Notes: a model not told the origin generated them from the sequence alone. DNA of 21,553 nucleotides from Penium margaritaceum (GCA_023375785.1 SZWC01000570.1:55429-76981), one strand, 5' to 3'. Numbered from the stretch's first letter, positions 8,443 through 20,496 are shown. A program made the numbers and translations.

Positions 8443-9780
8443 GACCACATTAACTGAAATTCTTTGTTCATGGTCAGTGACATGTGCATGCTTTGGTTGG
8501 TCACTGTGCATTGTAGCCACACTGTGCCACTACATATTGAAGGTATTTGTACTTGCTAGTCGATAACTAGTATTCACAAACCATTGTCTTCCACCCTGAC
8601 CATTTGTGACTCGTGTTATGAGTTGTCAAAGTTTACCACACTGAGTGACATTATTTGGTCATGGTCTGAGACATATGCATACTTTGGTTGGTCACTGTGC
8701 ATTGTAGCCACACTGTGCCACTACATATTGAAGGTATTTGTACTTGCTAGTCGATAACTAGTATTCACAAACCATTGTCTTCCACCCTGACCATTTGTGA
8801 CTCGTGTTATGAGTTGTCAAAGTTTACCACACTTAGTGACATTAGTTGGTCATGGTCAGTGACATATGCCTACTTTGGTTGGTCATCGTGCATGGTATCC
8901 ACACCGTGCCACAACGTATTAAAGTTCCTTGTGCTTGCTATTTGATACTTTGTGTTCCTAAACCATTATTTCCCCCTCTGTCCATTTGTGACTCGTATTA
9001 TGAGTTGTCAACGTTGACCACACACAGCGGATTTCTGTGGTCAAAGGCAGTACATATGCCTACTTTGGTCAGTCATTGCCCATGGTAGCCACACCGTGCT
9101 ACTACTAACTGAAGGTTGTTGTACTTGCTAGTTGAGAGCTGATATTCCCATATCATTGTTTCCTCCCCTGAACGTTTGTGACTCGTGTTATGGTTGGTCA
9201 ATGGTGACCACCCATACTGCAATTCTCTGGTCATGGTCAGTGACATATGCCTAGTTTGGTAGTTTGGTGTGCATATTAGCCACACCGTGCCACTACGTAC
9301 TGAAGTTCTTTTTCCTTTCTAGTCAATACATAGGGTTCTCAAACCATTGTCTCTCCCTCTGACCCTTTGTGACTCGTGTTATGAGTTGTGAATGTTGACC
9401 ACACATAGTGGACTTCTTCGGTCATAGCCACTGACATATGAAGCCTTTGGTTGGTCACTGTGCACGCTAGCCACAACGTGCCACTACTTGTTGAAGATAT
9501 TTCTACTTGCTATTTGATAACTAGTGTTCCCAACCCATGGTTTCCCCCACTGACTATTTGTGACTCGTGTTATGAGTTTTCAACGTTGACCACACACTGT
9601 GAAATACGTTTGGTCATGGTTTGTGACATACGCCTAATTTGGTTTGTCTCTGTACATGATTACCACACCGTGTCACTACATACAAAAGGCATTTGTGCTT
9701 TCTAGTTAATAGCTAGTGTTCCCAAACCATTGTTACCCCCCTTTGTCTATCTGTGACTTGTGTTATGAGTTGTCAACGCT
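8443..9780. repeat. Hexamer unit 2 with an extra monomer (7 monomers)
   Basis: This unit is 1338 bp, one monomer longer than the norm. The type-a body is present twice, 191 bp apart. The start of the second copy (about 8637-8673) is type-b-like, matching the b monomer of unit 1, and then switches to type a. The remaining order b-c-d-e-f is normal. The hybrid boundary suggests unequal exchange between monomers out of register. Confidence 0.88.
8491..8872. repeat. Recent tandem duplication of a 191-bp monomer body
   Basis: CTTTGGTTGGTCACTGTGCA begins at 8491 and again at 8682. From there the two copies read the same for about 150 bp, through CACTACATATTGAAGG and CTTCCACCCTGACC to TCAAAGTTTACCACACT, and then drift (CTGAGTGACATT against CTTAGTGACATT). 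Near-identity contrasts with the divergence of adjacent monomer types. Confidence 0.9.
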
Positions 9781-10141
9781 GACCACATGAAGTGGAATTC
9801 GTTGGTCATGGTCAGTGACATATGCATACTTTGGTTGGTCACTGTGCATGGTAGCCACGCTGTGCCACAACATATTGAAGGTATTTGTACTTGCTATTCG
9901 ATAACTAGCATTCACGAACCATTGTCTTCCACTCTGACCATTTGTGACTCGTGTTATGAGTTGTCAACGCTGACCACATGAAGTGGAATTCGTTGGTCAT
10001 GGTCAGTGACATATGCATACTTTGGTTGGTCACTGTGCATGGTAGCCACGCTGTGCCACAACATATTGAAGGTATTTGTACTTGCTATTCGATAACTAGC
10101 ATTCACGAACCATTGTCTTCCACTCTGACCATTTGTGACTT
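9760..10141. repeat. Recent tandem duplication of type-a monomer (191 bp)
   Basis: GACCACATGAAGTGGAATTC occurs at 9781 and 9972. The two copies are identical through the whole monomer body by eye, including the private variants TTGCTATTCGATAACTAGC and CACGAACC, up to GTGACTCGTG against GTGACTTGTG. It is a second, independent monomer gain, in the hexamer next to the one at 8443. Confidence 0.93.
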
Positions 10142-11090
10142 GTGTTATGAGCTGTCAAAGATTACCACACTAAGAGACATTATTTGGTCATGGTCAATGA
10201 CATATGCCTACTTTGGTTGGTCATCGTGCATGGCATCCACACCGTGCCACAACTTGTTGAAGGTCCTTGTGCTTGCTAGTTGATACCTGATGTTCCGAGA
10301 CCATTGTTTCCCCCTCTGACCATTTGTGATTCGTATTATGAGTTGTCAACACTGTCCACACACAGCGGATCTCTTTGGTCAAAGGTAGTACATATGCCTA
10401 CTTTGGGCGGTCATTGTGCATGGTAGCCACACCGTGCTTATATTGATTGAAGGTCGCTATACTTGCTAGTTGAGAGCTGATATTCCCATACCATTATTCC
10501 CCCCTCTGACCGTTTGTGACTCGTGTTATGGTTGGTGAATGTTGACCACCCATATTGAAATTCTCTGGTCATCGTCAGTGACATATGCCTAGTTTGGTTG
10601 TTTGGTGTGCATAGTAGCCACACCATGCCACTACGTATTGAAGTTCTTTGTCCTTTCTAGTCGATACATAGGGTTCCCAAACCATTTTCTCTCCCTCTGA
10701 CCATTTGTGACTCGTGTTATGAGTTGTCAATGTTGACCATACATAGTGGACTTCTTCAGTCATAGTCAGTGACGTGTGCATCCTTTGGTTGGTCACTGTG
10801 CACGCTAGCCACACCGTGCCACTGTTTGTTGAAAATCTGTCTACTTGCTATTTGATAACCAGTGTTCTCGACCCATGGTTTCCCCCACTGACCATTTGTG
10901 ACTCGTGTTATGAGTTTTCAACGTTGACCACACACTATTAAATCCATTTGGTCATGGTTTGTGACATATGCCTACTTTGGTTTGTCACTGTACATGGTTA
11001 CCACGCCGTGTCATTGTGACACCTAGTGTTCCCAAACCATTCATAGCCCCCTCTGACTATCTGTGACTCGTGTTGTGAGTTGTAAATGTT
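9781..11090. repeat. Hexamer unit 3 (extra a monomer, 28-bp deletion in f)
   Basis: The order is a-a-b-c-d-e-f over 1310 bp. The length is explained by one extra type-a monomer (+191) and a deletion of about 28 bp in type f near 11015-11020, where GTGTCATTGTGACACCTAG replaces the longer GTGTCATT...TTGAAGGTCTTTGTGC...GACAGCTAG path of other f monomers. Confidence 0.88.
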
Positions 11091-11472
11091 GACCACATGA
11101 AGTGAAATTCTTTGTTCATGGTCAGTGACATATGCATACTTTGGTTGGTCACTGTGCATTGTAGCCACACTGTGCCACTACATATTGAAGGTATTTGTAC
11201 TTGCTAGCCGGTAAGCAGTATTCACGAACCATTTTCTTCCACCCTGACCATTTGTGACTCGTGTTATGAGTTGTCAAAGTTTACCACACTTAGTGACATT
11301 ATTTGGTCATGGTCATTGACATATGCCTACTTTGGGTGGTCATCGTGCATGGTATCCACACCGTGCCACAACCTATTGAAGGTCCTTGTGCTTGCTATTT
11401 GATACTTGGTGTTCCCAAATAATTGTTTCCCCCTCTTACCATTCGTGACTCGTATTATGAGTTGTCAACGGT
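11091..11472. repeat. Monomers a-b leading into cassette 2
   Basis: Two monomers of the hexamer series (GACCACATGAAGTG, then CACACTTAGTGACATT with CATCGTGCATGGTATCC) precede the cassette. The same a-b lead-in is found before cassette 3, and a b tail precedes cassette 1. The cassette therefore stands in place of c-d-e-f in the series. Confidence 0.85.
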
Positions 11473-11990
11473 GACCACACACAGTGGATTTCTTTGCTCA
11501 AAGGCAGTACATATGCCTACTTTGGTCGGTCATTGTGCATGGTAGCCACACCGTGCTACTACTGACTGAATGTCGTTGTACTTGCTAGTTGGTATCTAGT
11601 ATTCCCAAACCATTGTTTCCCCCTCTGACAATTTGTGACCCATATTATGGGTTGTCAATGTTGACCACACATAGTAAACTTATTTGGTCATGGTAAGTGG
11701 CACATGCCTGATCTGGTTGGTCATTGTGCATGGTAGCCACACCGTTCCACTACTTGTTGAAATTCTTTGTTCTTGCTAGTCAGTAAATAGCAAGATGTTT
11801 CTCCCTTTGACACCAGGTTGGCATTTGTTTATTTGTTACACGTAGGTGCCTTCACTGGAATACTCCCTCCCACCGCCCTAGAGGGATGTTCCGTGGACGA
11901 CATGGAGGACAGATTTGCTACCGCATTATGAAAGCCCCCCTACCCCCCCACGGCTAAGGCTTGAAGGTAGAGTTGAGGTATCACAACACG

Positions 11991-12013
11991 CCCCTCCCCC
12001 CCCCCCCTCCCCC
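11991..12013 (-). other. Expanded C-tract; G-quadruplex candidate on the minus strand
   Basis: C4-T-C12-T-C5 lies between ACACG and GAGGCCG. The complement has three G-runs, one long enough to supply two tracts, so an intramolecular quadruplex is possible. The matching tract is C10 in copy 1 (about 6392-6401) and interrupted C-runs in copy 3 (about 20679-20691). Length change between copies is typical of homopolymer slippage, and sequencing error is also common in such runs. Confidence 0.6.
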
Positions 12014-12039
12014 GAGGCCGCAAGCCTATTCTATATTGC

Positions 12040-12109
12040 GTGTACGAGGATTGAAACCCAGGACCTACCGCTCCAGAATGTAACTCTATAAGCACTAAGC
12101 CAACTCACA
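12040..12109 (-). other. tRNA-like segment with A and B boxes, insert copy 2
   Basis: Minus-strand A box TGGCTTAGTGC (plus 12092-12102) and B box GGTTTCAATCC (within plus 12048-12059), the latter 9 of 11 to GGTTCGAATCC. Spacing and surrounding sequence match the copies at 6431 and 20718. It is tRNA-derived, with no convincing acceptor stem. Confidence 0.65.
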
Positions 12110-12908
12110 TGGTGTTCATATGATGTCCAAATGACATTATAAGGGTTCCTATGGGCAAAGGGCATAAAACAAGGGGGTGTAATATTAGAGGGTAGATTCC
12201 AAATGTATGAATGATAACAAAGTTAGTTTAATCATAAAAATTTGACGCAGACAGAATTTCAAGTTTTGCAACTTTGAGCTTGAATAACCTCTCAACCATT
12301 GTTCCGATTGACCAGCCGTAAGAAGGAAAGTTGACGACACACAGTGAAACTCTTTCTATGATATTCAGTGACACAAGCATACTTTTGGTTGGTCATTGTG
12401 CATGATAGCCACACCGTGCCACCACTTATCAAATGTCTTTGTACTTCCTAGTCGATACCGAGCATTCCCAAACCATTGTTTCTCCCTCTGCCCGTTCTTT
12501 ACTTGTATTATGAGTTGTGAACGTTGACGAGACACACTAAACTTCTTTGGTCATGAGCACTGATGTATGCCTACTTGGGTAGGTCATTGTGCACGGTAGC
12601 CACACCGTGCCAATACATACAAAAAATCTTTGTGCTTGCTAGAAGATACATAGTGTTTTGAAACCATGTTTTCCCCCTCTGACTGGTTCTGACTCATGTT
12701 ATGGGTTGTGAACGTTGACCACTCATATTGAAATTCTTTGGTCATGGTTAGTGACATGTGCCTAGTTTGGTTTGTCACTGTACGTGGTTACCACGCCGTG
12801 TCACTACGTATTGAAGATCTTTGTGCTTTCTAGTTGATAGCTAGTGTTCCCAAACCATTGTTACCCCCCTCTGACTATCAGTGACTCGTGTTGTGAGTTG
12901 TCAACGCT

Positions 12909-14056
12909 GACCACGTGAAGTGAAATTCATTGGTCATGGTCAGTGACATATGCATTCTTTGGTTGGTCAATGTGCATGGTAGCCACGCTGTGCCACTACA
13001 TATTGAAGGTATTTATACTTGCTAGTCGATGCCTAGTATTCACAAACCATTATCTTCCACTTTGACCGTTTGTGATGCGTGTTATGAGTTATCAATGTTG
13101 ACCACACTTAGTGACATTATTTGGTCATGGTCAGTGACATATGCCTACTTTGGTTGGTCATCGTGCATGGTATCCACACCATGCCACGACTTATTGAAGG
13201 TTCTTGTGCTTGCTAGTTGATACCTGGTGTTCCCAAATTATTGTCTTCCCCTCTGACCATTTGTGACTCCTATTATATGTTGTCAACGCTGACCACACAC
13301 AGCGATTTCTTCGGTCAAACGTAGTACATATGCCTAACTCTGGTCGGTCATTGTGCATGGTAGCCACACCGTGCTTATACTGATTGAAGGTCGCTGTACT
13401 TGCTAGTTGATAACTGGTATTCACAAACCATTGTTTCCCCCTCTGACCGTTTGTGACTTGTGTCACGATTGGTGAATGTTGACAACCCATATTCAAATTA
13501 TTTCATCATGGTCGGTGACATATGCCTGGTTTGGTTGTTTGTTGTGCATAGTAGCCATACCGTGCCACTACATATTGAAGTTCTTTGTCCGTTCTAGTCG
13601 ATACATAGGGTTCCCAAACCATTATCTCTCCCTCTGACCATTTGTGACTCGTGTTATGAGTTGTCAATGTTGACCATACATAGTGGACTTCTTCGGTCAT
13701 AGTCAGTGACGTGTCCATCATATGGTTGGTCACTGTGCATGCTAGCCACACCGTGCCACTACTTGTTGAAAATTGTTCTACTTGCTAGTTGATAACTAGC
13801 GTTCCCAACCCATGGTTTCCCCCACTCACCATTTGTGACTCGTGTGATGAGTTTTCAACGTTGACCACACACACTGAAATCCGTTTGGTCATGGTTTGTG
13901 ACACATGCCTACTTTGGTTTGTCACTCTACATGGTTATCACGCCGTGTCACTATGTATTGAAGGTCTTTGTGCTTTCTTGTTGACAGCTAGTGTTCCCAA
14001 ACCATTTATTAGCCCCCTCTGACTATCTGTGACTCGTGTTGTGAGTTGTAAATGTT
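12909..14056. repeat. Hexamer unit 4 (a-b-c-d-e-f)
   Basis: A regular 1148-bp hexamer, the first after cassette 2. Its type-a marker is GACCACGTGAAGTG, a form shared only with the unit at 18631. Type f ends with CATTTATTAGCCCCCTCTG, a variant that recurs near 19725 in the unit at 18631. These two shared variants suggest copying between hexamers five units apart. Confidence 0.9.
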
Positions 14057-15198
14057 GACCACATGAAGTGAAATTCTTTGTTCATGGTCAGTGACATATG
14101 CATGATTTGGTTGGTCACTGTGCATTGTAGCTACACTTTGCCACTACATAGTGAAGGTATTTGTACTTGCTAGTCGATAGCTGGTACTCACAAACCACTA
14201 TCTTCCACCCTGACCATTTGTGACTCGTGTTATGAGTTGTCAAAGTTCACCACACTTAGTGAAGTTATGTGGTCATGGTCAGTGACATATGCCTACGTTG
14301 GTTGGTCATCGTGCATGGTATCCACACCGTGCCACAACGTATTGCAGCTCCTTGTGCTTGCTATTTGATACTTTGTGCTCCCAAACCACTGTTTTCCCCT
14401 CTGACCATTTGTGACTCGTATTATGAGTTGTCAACGCCGACCACACACAGAGATTCCTTTGGTCAAAGGCAGTACATATGCCTACTTTGGTCAGTCATTG
14501 TGCATGGTAGCCACACCGTGCTACTACTGACTGAAGGTCGTTGTACTTGCTATTTGAGAACTGATATTCCCATAGCATTGTTTCCTCCCCTGACCGTGTG
14601 TGACTCGTGTTATGGTTGGTCAACAGTGACCACCCATATTGAAATTCTCTGGTCATGGTGAGTGACATATGCCTAGTTTGATAGTTTGGTGTGCATATTA
14701 GCCACACCGTGCCACTGCGTATCAAAGTTCTTTGTCCTTTCTAGTCAATACATAGGGTTCCCAAACCATTGTCTCTCCCTCTGACCATTTGTGACACGTG
14801 TTATGAGTTGTAAATGTTGACCACACATAGTGGACTTCTTCGGTCATAACCAGTGACATGCATCCTTTGGTTGGTCACTGTGTATGCTTGCCACAACGTG
14901 CCACTACTTGTTGAAGATCTTTCTACTTGTTAGTTGATAACTAGTGATCCCAACCCATGGTTTCCCCTACTGACCACTTGTGACTCGTGTTATGAGTTTT
15001 CAACGTTGACCACACACTGTGAAATCCGTTTGGTCATGGTTAGTGGCATATGCCTACTTTGGTTTATCCCTGTATATGGTTACCACGACTATCATTACGT
15101 ATCAAAGGTCTTTGTGCTTTCTTGTTGATAGCTAGTGTTCCCAAACCGTTGTTAGACCCTCTGAATATCTATGACTTGTGTTGTGAGTTGTCAACATT
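14057..15198. repeat. Hexamer unit 5
   Basis: A regular 1142-bp hexamer. Private changes include TGTAGCTACACTTTGCC in a, a shortened CAGTGACATGCATCC in e, and a damaged f (CATGGTTACCACGACTATCATTACG). Confidence 0.9.
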
Positions 15199-16342
15199 GA
15201 CCACATGAAGTGAAAATCTTTGGTCATGGTCAGTGACATATGCATACTTTGGTTGGTCACTGTGCATTGTAGCCACACTGTGCCACTACATATTGAAGGT
15301 ATTTGTACTTGCTAGTCAAGAACTTGTATTTAGAAACCATTATCTTCCACTCTGACCATTTGTGACTCGTGTTATGAGCTGTCAATGTTTACCACACATG
15401 GTGACATTCTTTGGTCATGGTCAGTGACATATGCATACCATTGTTGGTCATCTTGCATGGTATCCACACCGTGCTACAACGTATTGAATGTCATTGTGCT
15501 TGCTAGTTGATACCTGGTGTTCCCAAAAAATTGTTTTCCCCTCTGACTTTTTGTGACTCGTATTATGAGTTGTCAACGTTGACCACACACAGCGGATTTC
15601 TTTGGTCAAAGGCAGTACATATGCCTAGTTTGGTTGGTCATTGTGCATGGTAGCCACACCGTGCTACTACTGATTGAAGGGCGTTGCATTTTCTAGTTGA
15701 GAACTGATATTCCCGGATCATTGTTTCCCCCTCTGACCGTTTTTGACTAGTGTTATGATGGTGAACTTTGACCGTCCATATTGAAATTCTTTGGTCATGG
15801 TCAGTGACATATGCCTAGTTTGGTTCCTTGGTGTGCATAGTAGCCACACCGTGCCACTACGTATTGAAGTTATTTGTCCTTTTTAGTCTATGTATATGGT
15901 TCCAAAACCATTGTATATCCCTCTGACCATTTGTGACTCCTGTTATCAGTTGTCAATGTTGACCACGCATACTGGAGTTCATCGGTCATAGTCAGTGACG
16001 TAGTCATCCTTTGGCTGGTCACTGTACACGCTAGCCAAACCGTGCACTACTTGTTGAAGTTCTTTGTACTTGCTAGTTGACAGCTAGTGTTCCCAACCCT
16101 TTTTTCCCCCTCTGACTATTTGTGATTCGTGTTATGAGTTTTCAAGATTGACCACACACTGTGAAATTTGTTTAAACATGGTCAATGACATATGCCTAAT
16201 TTGGTTTGTCACTGTACATGGTTACCACGCCATGTCACTACATGTTAAAGGTATTTGTGCTTTCTAGTTAATAGCTAGTGTTCCCAAACCATTGTTACCC
16301 CCCTTTGACTATCTGTGACTCGTGTCGTGAGTTGTCAACGCT
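15199..16342. repeat. Hexamer unit 6
   Basis: A regular 1144-bp hexamer. Type c carries a perfect GTCAACGTTGAC palindrome just before it (about 15580). Type d contains the variant GGTTCCTTGGTGTGC. Type e lacks one base in CCGTGCACTACTTG. Confidence 0.9.
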
Positions 16343-17489
16343 GACCACATGAAGTGGAATTCCTTGGTCATGGTCAGTGACATATGCATAATTTGGTTGG
16401 TCACTGTGCATGATAGCCACGCTGTGCCACAACATATTGAAGGTATTTGTACTTGCTACTTGATAACTAGTATTCCCAAACCATTGTCTTCCACTCTGAC
16501 TATTTGTGACTTGTGTTATGGGCTGTCAAAGATTACCACACTTAGAGAAATTATTTGGTCATGGTCAGTGAAATATACCTACTTCGGTTGGTCATCGTGC
16601 ATGGCATCCACACCGTGCCAAAACTTGTTGAAGGTCCTTGTGCTTGCTAGTTGATACCTGATGTTCCCAAACCATTGTTTCCCCCTCTGACCACTTGTGA
16701 TTCGTATTATGAGTTGTCAACGCTGTCCACACAAAGCAGATTTCTTTGGTCAAAGGTAGTACATATGCCTACTTTGGGCCATCATTGTGCATGGTAGCCA
16801 CACCGTGCTCATACTGATTGAAGGTCGCTGTACTTGCTAGTTGAGAGCTGATATTCCCAGACCATTGTTTCCCCCTCTGACCGTTTGTGACTCGTGTTAT
16901 GGTTAATGAATGTTGACCACCCATATTGAAATTCTTTGGTCATGGTCAGTGACATATGCCTAGTTTGGTTGTTTGGTGTGCATAGTAGCCACACCGTGCC
17001 ACTACGTATTGGAGTTCTTTGTCATTTCTAGTTGATACATAGGGTTCCCAAACCATTGTCTCTCCCTCTGACCATTTGTGACTCGTGTTATGAGTTGTCA
17101 ATGTTGACCATACATAGTGGACTTCTTCGGTCATAGTCTGTGACGTATGCATGCTTTGGTTGGTAACTGTGCACGCTAGCCACACTGTGCCACTACTCGT
17201 TGAAAATATTTCAACTTGCTATTTGATAACAAGTGTTTCCGACCCATGGTTTACCCCACTGACCATTTGTGACTCGTGTTATGAGTTTTCAACGTTGACC
17301 ACACACTGTGAAATCCGTTTGGTCATGGTTTGCGACATATGCCTACTTTGGTTTGTCACTGTACATGGTTACCACGCCGTGTCATTATGTATCAATTGTC
17401 TTTGTGCTTTCTTGTTGACAGCTAGCATTTCCAAACCATTGTTAGCCCCCTCTGACTATCTGTGACTCGTGTTGTGAATTGTAAATGTT
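16343..17489. repeat. Hexamer unit 7
   Basis: A regular 1147-bp hexamer. Its a and b monomers share GACCACATGAAGTGGAATTC, GTCAAAGATTACCACAC and GGCATCCACACCGTGCC with the unit at 9781, which points to a common source for units that now sit 6.5 kb apart. Confidence 0.9.
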
Positions 17490-18630
17490 GACCACATGAA
17501 GTGAAATTCTTTGTTCATGGTCAGTGACATATGCATACTTTGGTTGGTCAATGTGCATTGTAGCCACACTGTGCCAAAACATATTGAAGGTATTTGTACT
17601 TTCTAGTTCATAAATAGTATTCACAAACCATTATCTACCACCCTGACCATTTGTGACTCTTGTTATGAGCTGTCAAAGTTTACCATACTTAGTGACATTA
17701 TTTGGCATGGTCAGTGACATATGCATACCTTAGTTGGTCATCGTGCATGGTATCCACACCATGCCACAATGTATTGTAGCTCCTTGTGCTTGCTAGTTGA
17801 TTCTTGGTGTTCCCAAACCATTGTTTCCCCCGTCTGACCATTTGTGACTCGTGTTATAAGTTTTCGATGTTGACCAGACACAACGGATTCCTTTCGTCAA
17901 AGGCAGTACATATGCCTACTTTGGTCGGTCATTGTGCATGGTATCCACACCGTGCTACTACTGACTGAAGATTGTTGTACTTTCTAGTTGAGAAATGATA
18001 TTCCCAAACCATTGTTTCCTCCCCTGACCGTTTGTGACTCGTGTTATGGTTGGTCAACCACCCATATTGAAATTCCCTGGTCATGGTCAGTGACATATGC
18101 CTAATTTGGATGTTTGGTGTGCATATTAGCCACATCGTGCCACTACGTATCGAAGTAATTTGTCCTTTCTAGTCCATGCATAGGGTTCCCAAACCATTGT
18201 CTCTCCCTCTGCCCATTCGTGACTCGTGTTTTGAGTTGTCAATGTTGACCACACATAGTGGACTTCTTCGGTCATAGTCAGCGATGTATTCATCCTTTGG
18301 TTGGTCGCTGTGCACGCTAGCCACACCGTGCCACTACTTGTTGAAGTTCTTTGTACTTGATAGTTGACAACAAGTGTTTTTAACCCATTGTTTCCCCCTC
18401 TGACCAGTTGTGACTCGTGTGATGAGTTTTCACCGTTGACCACACACTGTGAAATTCGTGTGGTCCTGGTTAGTGACATATGCCTACTTTGGTTTGTCAA
18501 TGTACATGGTTACCACACCGTGTTACTACGTATTGAAGGTATTTGTGCTTTCGAATCAATAGCTAGTGTTCCCAAACCAATGTTACCCCCCTTTGACTAG
18601 GTGTGACTCGTGTTGTGAGCTTTCAACGCT
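17490..18630. repeat. Hexamer unit 8
   Basis: A 1141-bp hexamer, shorter by small deletions: TTTGGCATGGTC lacks one base in b (about 17700), and GGTCAACCACCC in d (about 18055) has lost several bases of GTCAACAGTGACCACCC. The order is otherwise normal. Confidence 0.9.
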
Positions 18631-19778
18631 GCCCACGTGAAGTGAAATTTGTTGGTCATGGTCACTGACATATGCATACTTTGGTTGGTCGCTGTGCATG
18701 GTAGCCACGCTGTGCCATTACATATTGAAGGTAATTGTACTTGCTACTCGATGACTAGTATTCACAAACCATTGTCTTCCACTCTGACCATTTGTGACTC
18801 GTGTTATGAGTTGTCAACGTTTACCACACTTAGTGACATTATTTGGTCATGGTCACTGACATATGCCTACTTTGGTTGGTCATCGTGCATGGTATCCACA
18901 CCATGCCACAACTTATTGAAGGTCCTTGTGCTTGCTAGTTGATACCCGGTGTTCCCAAACCATTGTCTCCCCCTCTGACCATTTGTGACTCCTATTATGA
19001 GTTGTTAACGCTATCCACACACAGCGGACTTCTTTGGTCAAAGGTAGTACATATGCCTACTTTGGTCGGTCATTGTGCATGGTAGCCACACCGTGCTTGT
19101 ACTGATTGAAGGTCTCTGTACTTGCTAGTTGAGAACTGATATTCACAGACCATTGTTTTCCCCTTTGACCGTTTGTAACTCGTGTGATGATTGGTGAATG
19201 TTGACCACCTATGTTGAAATTCTTTCATCATGGTCGGTGACATATGCCTTGTTTGGTTGTTTGGTGTGCATAGTAGCCACACCGTGCCACTACGTATTGA
19301 AGTTCTTTGTCCTTTCTAGTCAATACATAGGGTTCCCAAACCATTGTCTCTCCCTCTAACCATTTGTGACTCCTGTTATGGGTTGTCAATGTTGACCATA
19401 CATAGTGGACTTATTCGGTCATAGTCAGTGACGTGTGCATCATTTGGTTGGACACTGTGCACGCTAGCCACGCCGTGCCACTACTTGTTGAAAATCTTTC
19501 TACTTTCTAGTCAATAACTAGTGTTCCCAACCCATGGTTTCCCCCACTGACCATTTGTGACCCATGTTATGAGTTTTCAACGTTGAACACACACTGTGAA
19601 ATCTGTTTGGTCATGGTTTGTGACATATGCCTACTTTGGTTTGTCACTGTACATGGTTACCACGCCGTGTCATTGTGTATTGATGGTCTTTGTGCTTTCA
19701 TGTTGACAGCTAGTGTTCCCAAACCATTTATTAGCCCCCTCTGACTATCTGTGACTCATGTTGTGAGTTGTAAATTTT
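18631..19778. repeat. Hexamer unit 9
   Basis: A regular 1148-bp hexamer, the last before cassette 3. Its start reads GCCCACGTGAAGTG. It shares the CGTGAAGTG marker and the CATTTATTAGCCCCC end of f with the unit at 12909. Confidence 0.9.
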
Positions 19779-20160
19779 GACCACATGAAGTGAAATTATT
19801 TGTTCATGGTCAGTGACATATGCATACTTTGGTTGGTCAATGTGCATTGTAGCCACACTGTGCCACTACATATTGAAGGTATATTTACTTGCTAGTCAAA
19901 AACTAGTATTCACAAGCCATTGTCTTCCACCCTGACCATTTGTGACTCGTGTTATGAGTTGTCAAAGTTCACCACACTTAGTGACATTATTTGGTCATGG
20001 TCAGTGACATATGCGTACGTTGGTTGGTCATCGTGCATGGTATCCATACCGTGCTACAACGTATTGAAGGTCCTTGTGCTTGCTATTTGATACTTGGTGT
20101 TTCCAAACCATTGTTTCCCCCTCTGAACATTCGTGACTCGTATTATGAGTTGTCAACGTT
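19779..20160. repeat. Monomers a-b leading into cassette 3
   Basis: GACCACATGAAGTG at 19779, then CACACTTAGTGACATTATTTGG and CATCGTGCATGGTATCC. Same lead-in as before cassette 2. Confidence 0.85.
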
Positions 20161-20278
20161 GACCACACATTGTGGATTTCTTTGCTCAAAGGTAGTACAT
20201 ATGCCTACTTTGGTCGGTCATTGTGCATGGTAGCCACACCGTCCTACTACTGACTGAATGTCGTTGTACCTGCTAGTT

Positions 20279-20308
20279 GGTATCTAGTATTCCCAAATAC
20301 TAGATACC
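20279..20308. repeat. 13-bp perfect inverted repeat with a 4-nt loop
   Basis: GGTATCTAGTATT (20279-20291), loop CCCA, then its exact complement AATACTAGATACC (20296-20308). The same place in cassettes 1 and 2 has only the left arm, followed by CAAACCATTG and a C-rich stretch (about 5991 and 11590). The right arm replaces about 20 bp of normal sequence, after which CTGTGACAATTCGTGAC returns to register. Confidence 0.95.
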
Positions 20309-20496
20309 CTGTGACAATTCGTGACACATACTATGGGTTGTCGACGTTGACCACACATAGTAGAATTAGTCGGTCATGGTAAGTGGCACATGCCTAATCT
20401 GGTTGGTCATTGTGCATGGTAGCCACACCGTTCCACTACCTGTTGAAATTATTTGTACTTGGTAGTCAATAAATAGCAAAAGGTTTCTCCCTTTGA

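Larger units (their letters stand above)
11811..12329 (-). mobile_element. Non-satellite insert, copy 2 (tRNA-related, SINE-like candidate)
   Basis: About 519 bp, in the same place in monomer g and the same orientation as the insert at 6211. It shares GGATGTTCCGTGGACGAC, AGGTAGAGTTGAGGTATCAC, the tRNA-like core and the AT-rich part with TTTTGCAACTTTGAGCTTG. In the AT-rich part it is closer to copy 3 than to copy 1 (AATGATAACAAAG and AATCATAAAAATTTGACG in copies 2 and 3). The poly-C tract is expanded here (11991-12013). Confidence 0.6.
11473..12908. repeat. Cassette copy 2: c', g, insert, h, i, f'
   Basis: Complete cassette of 1436 bp, same order and private variants as copy 1 (GTAAGTGGCACATGCC, CACACCGTTCCACTAC, GATGTATGCCTACTTGGG, AGAAGATACATAGTG). 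It begins 5600 bp after the start of copy 1. It is bounded on the right by the type-a marker in its GACCACGTGAAGTG form at 12909. Confidence 0.9.

Noticed and set aside
14269..14661. 130-codon frame and many 60-125-codon frames in the 191-bp array
   Set aside because: The same short peptides recur at hexamer spacing and shift frame between monomers. They reflect the repeat, and there is no recognisable domain.
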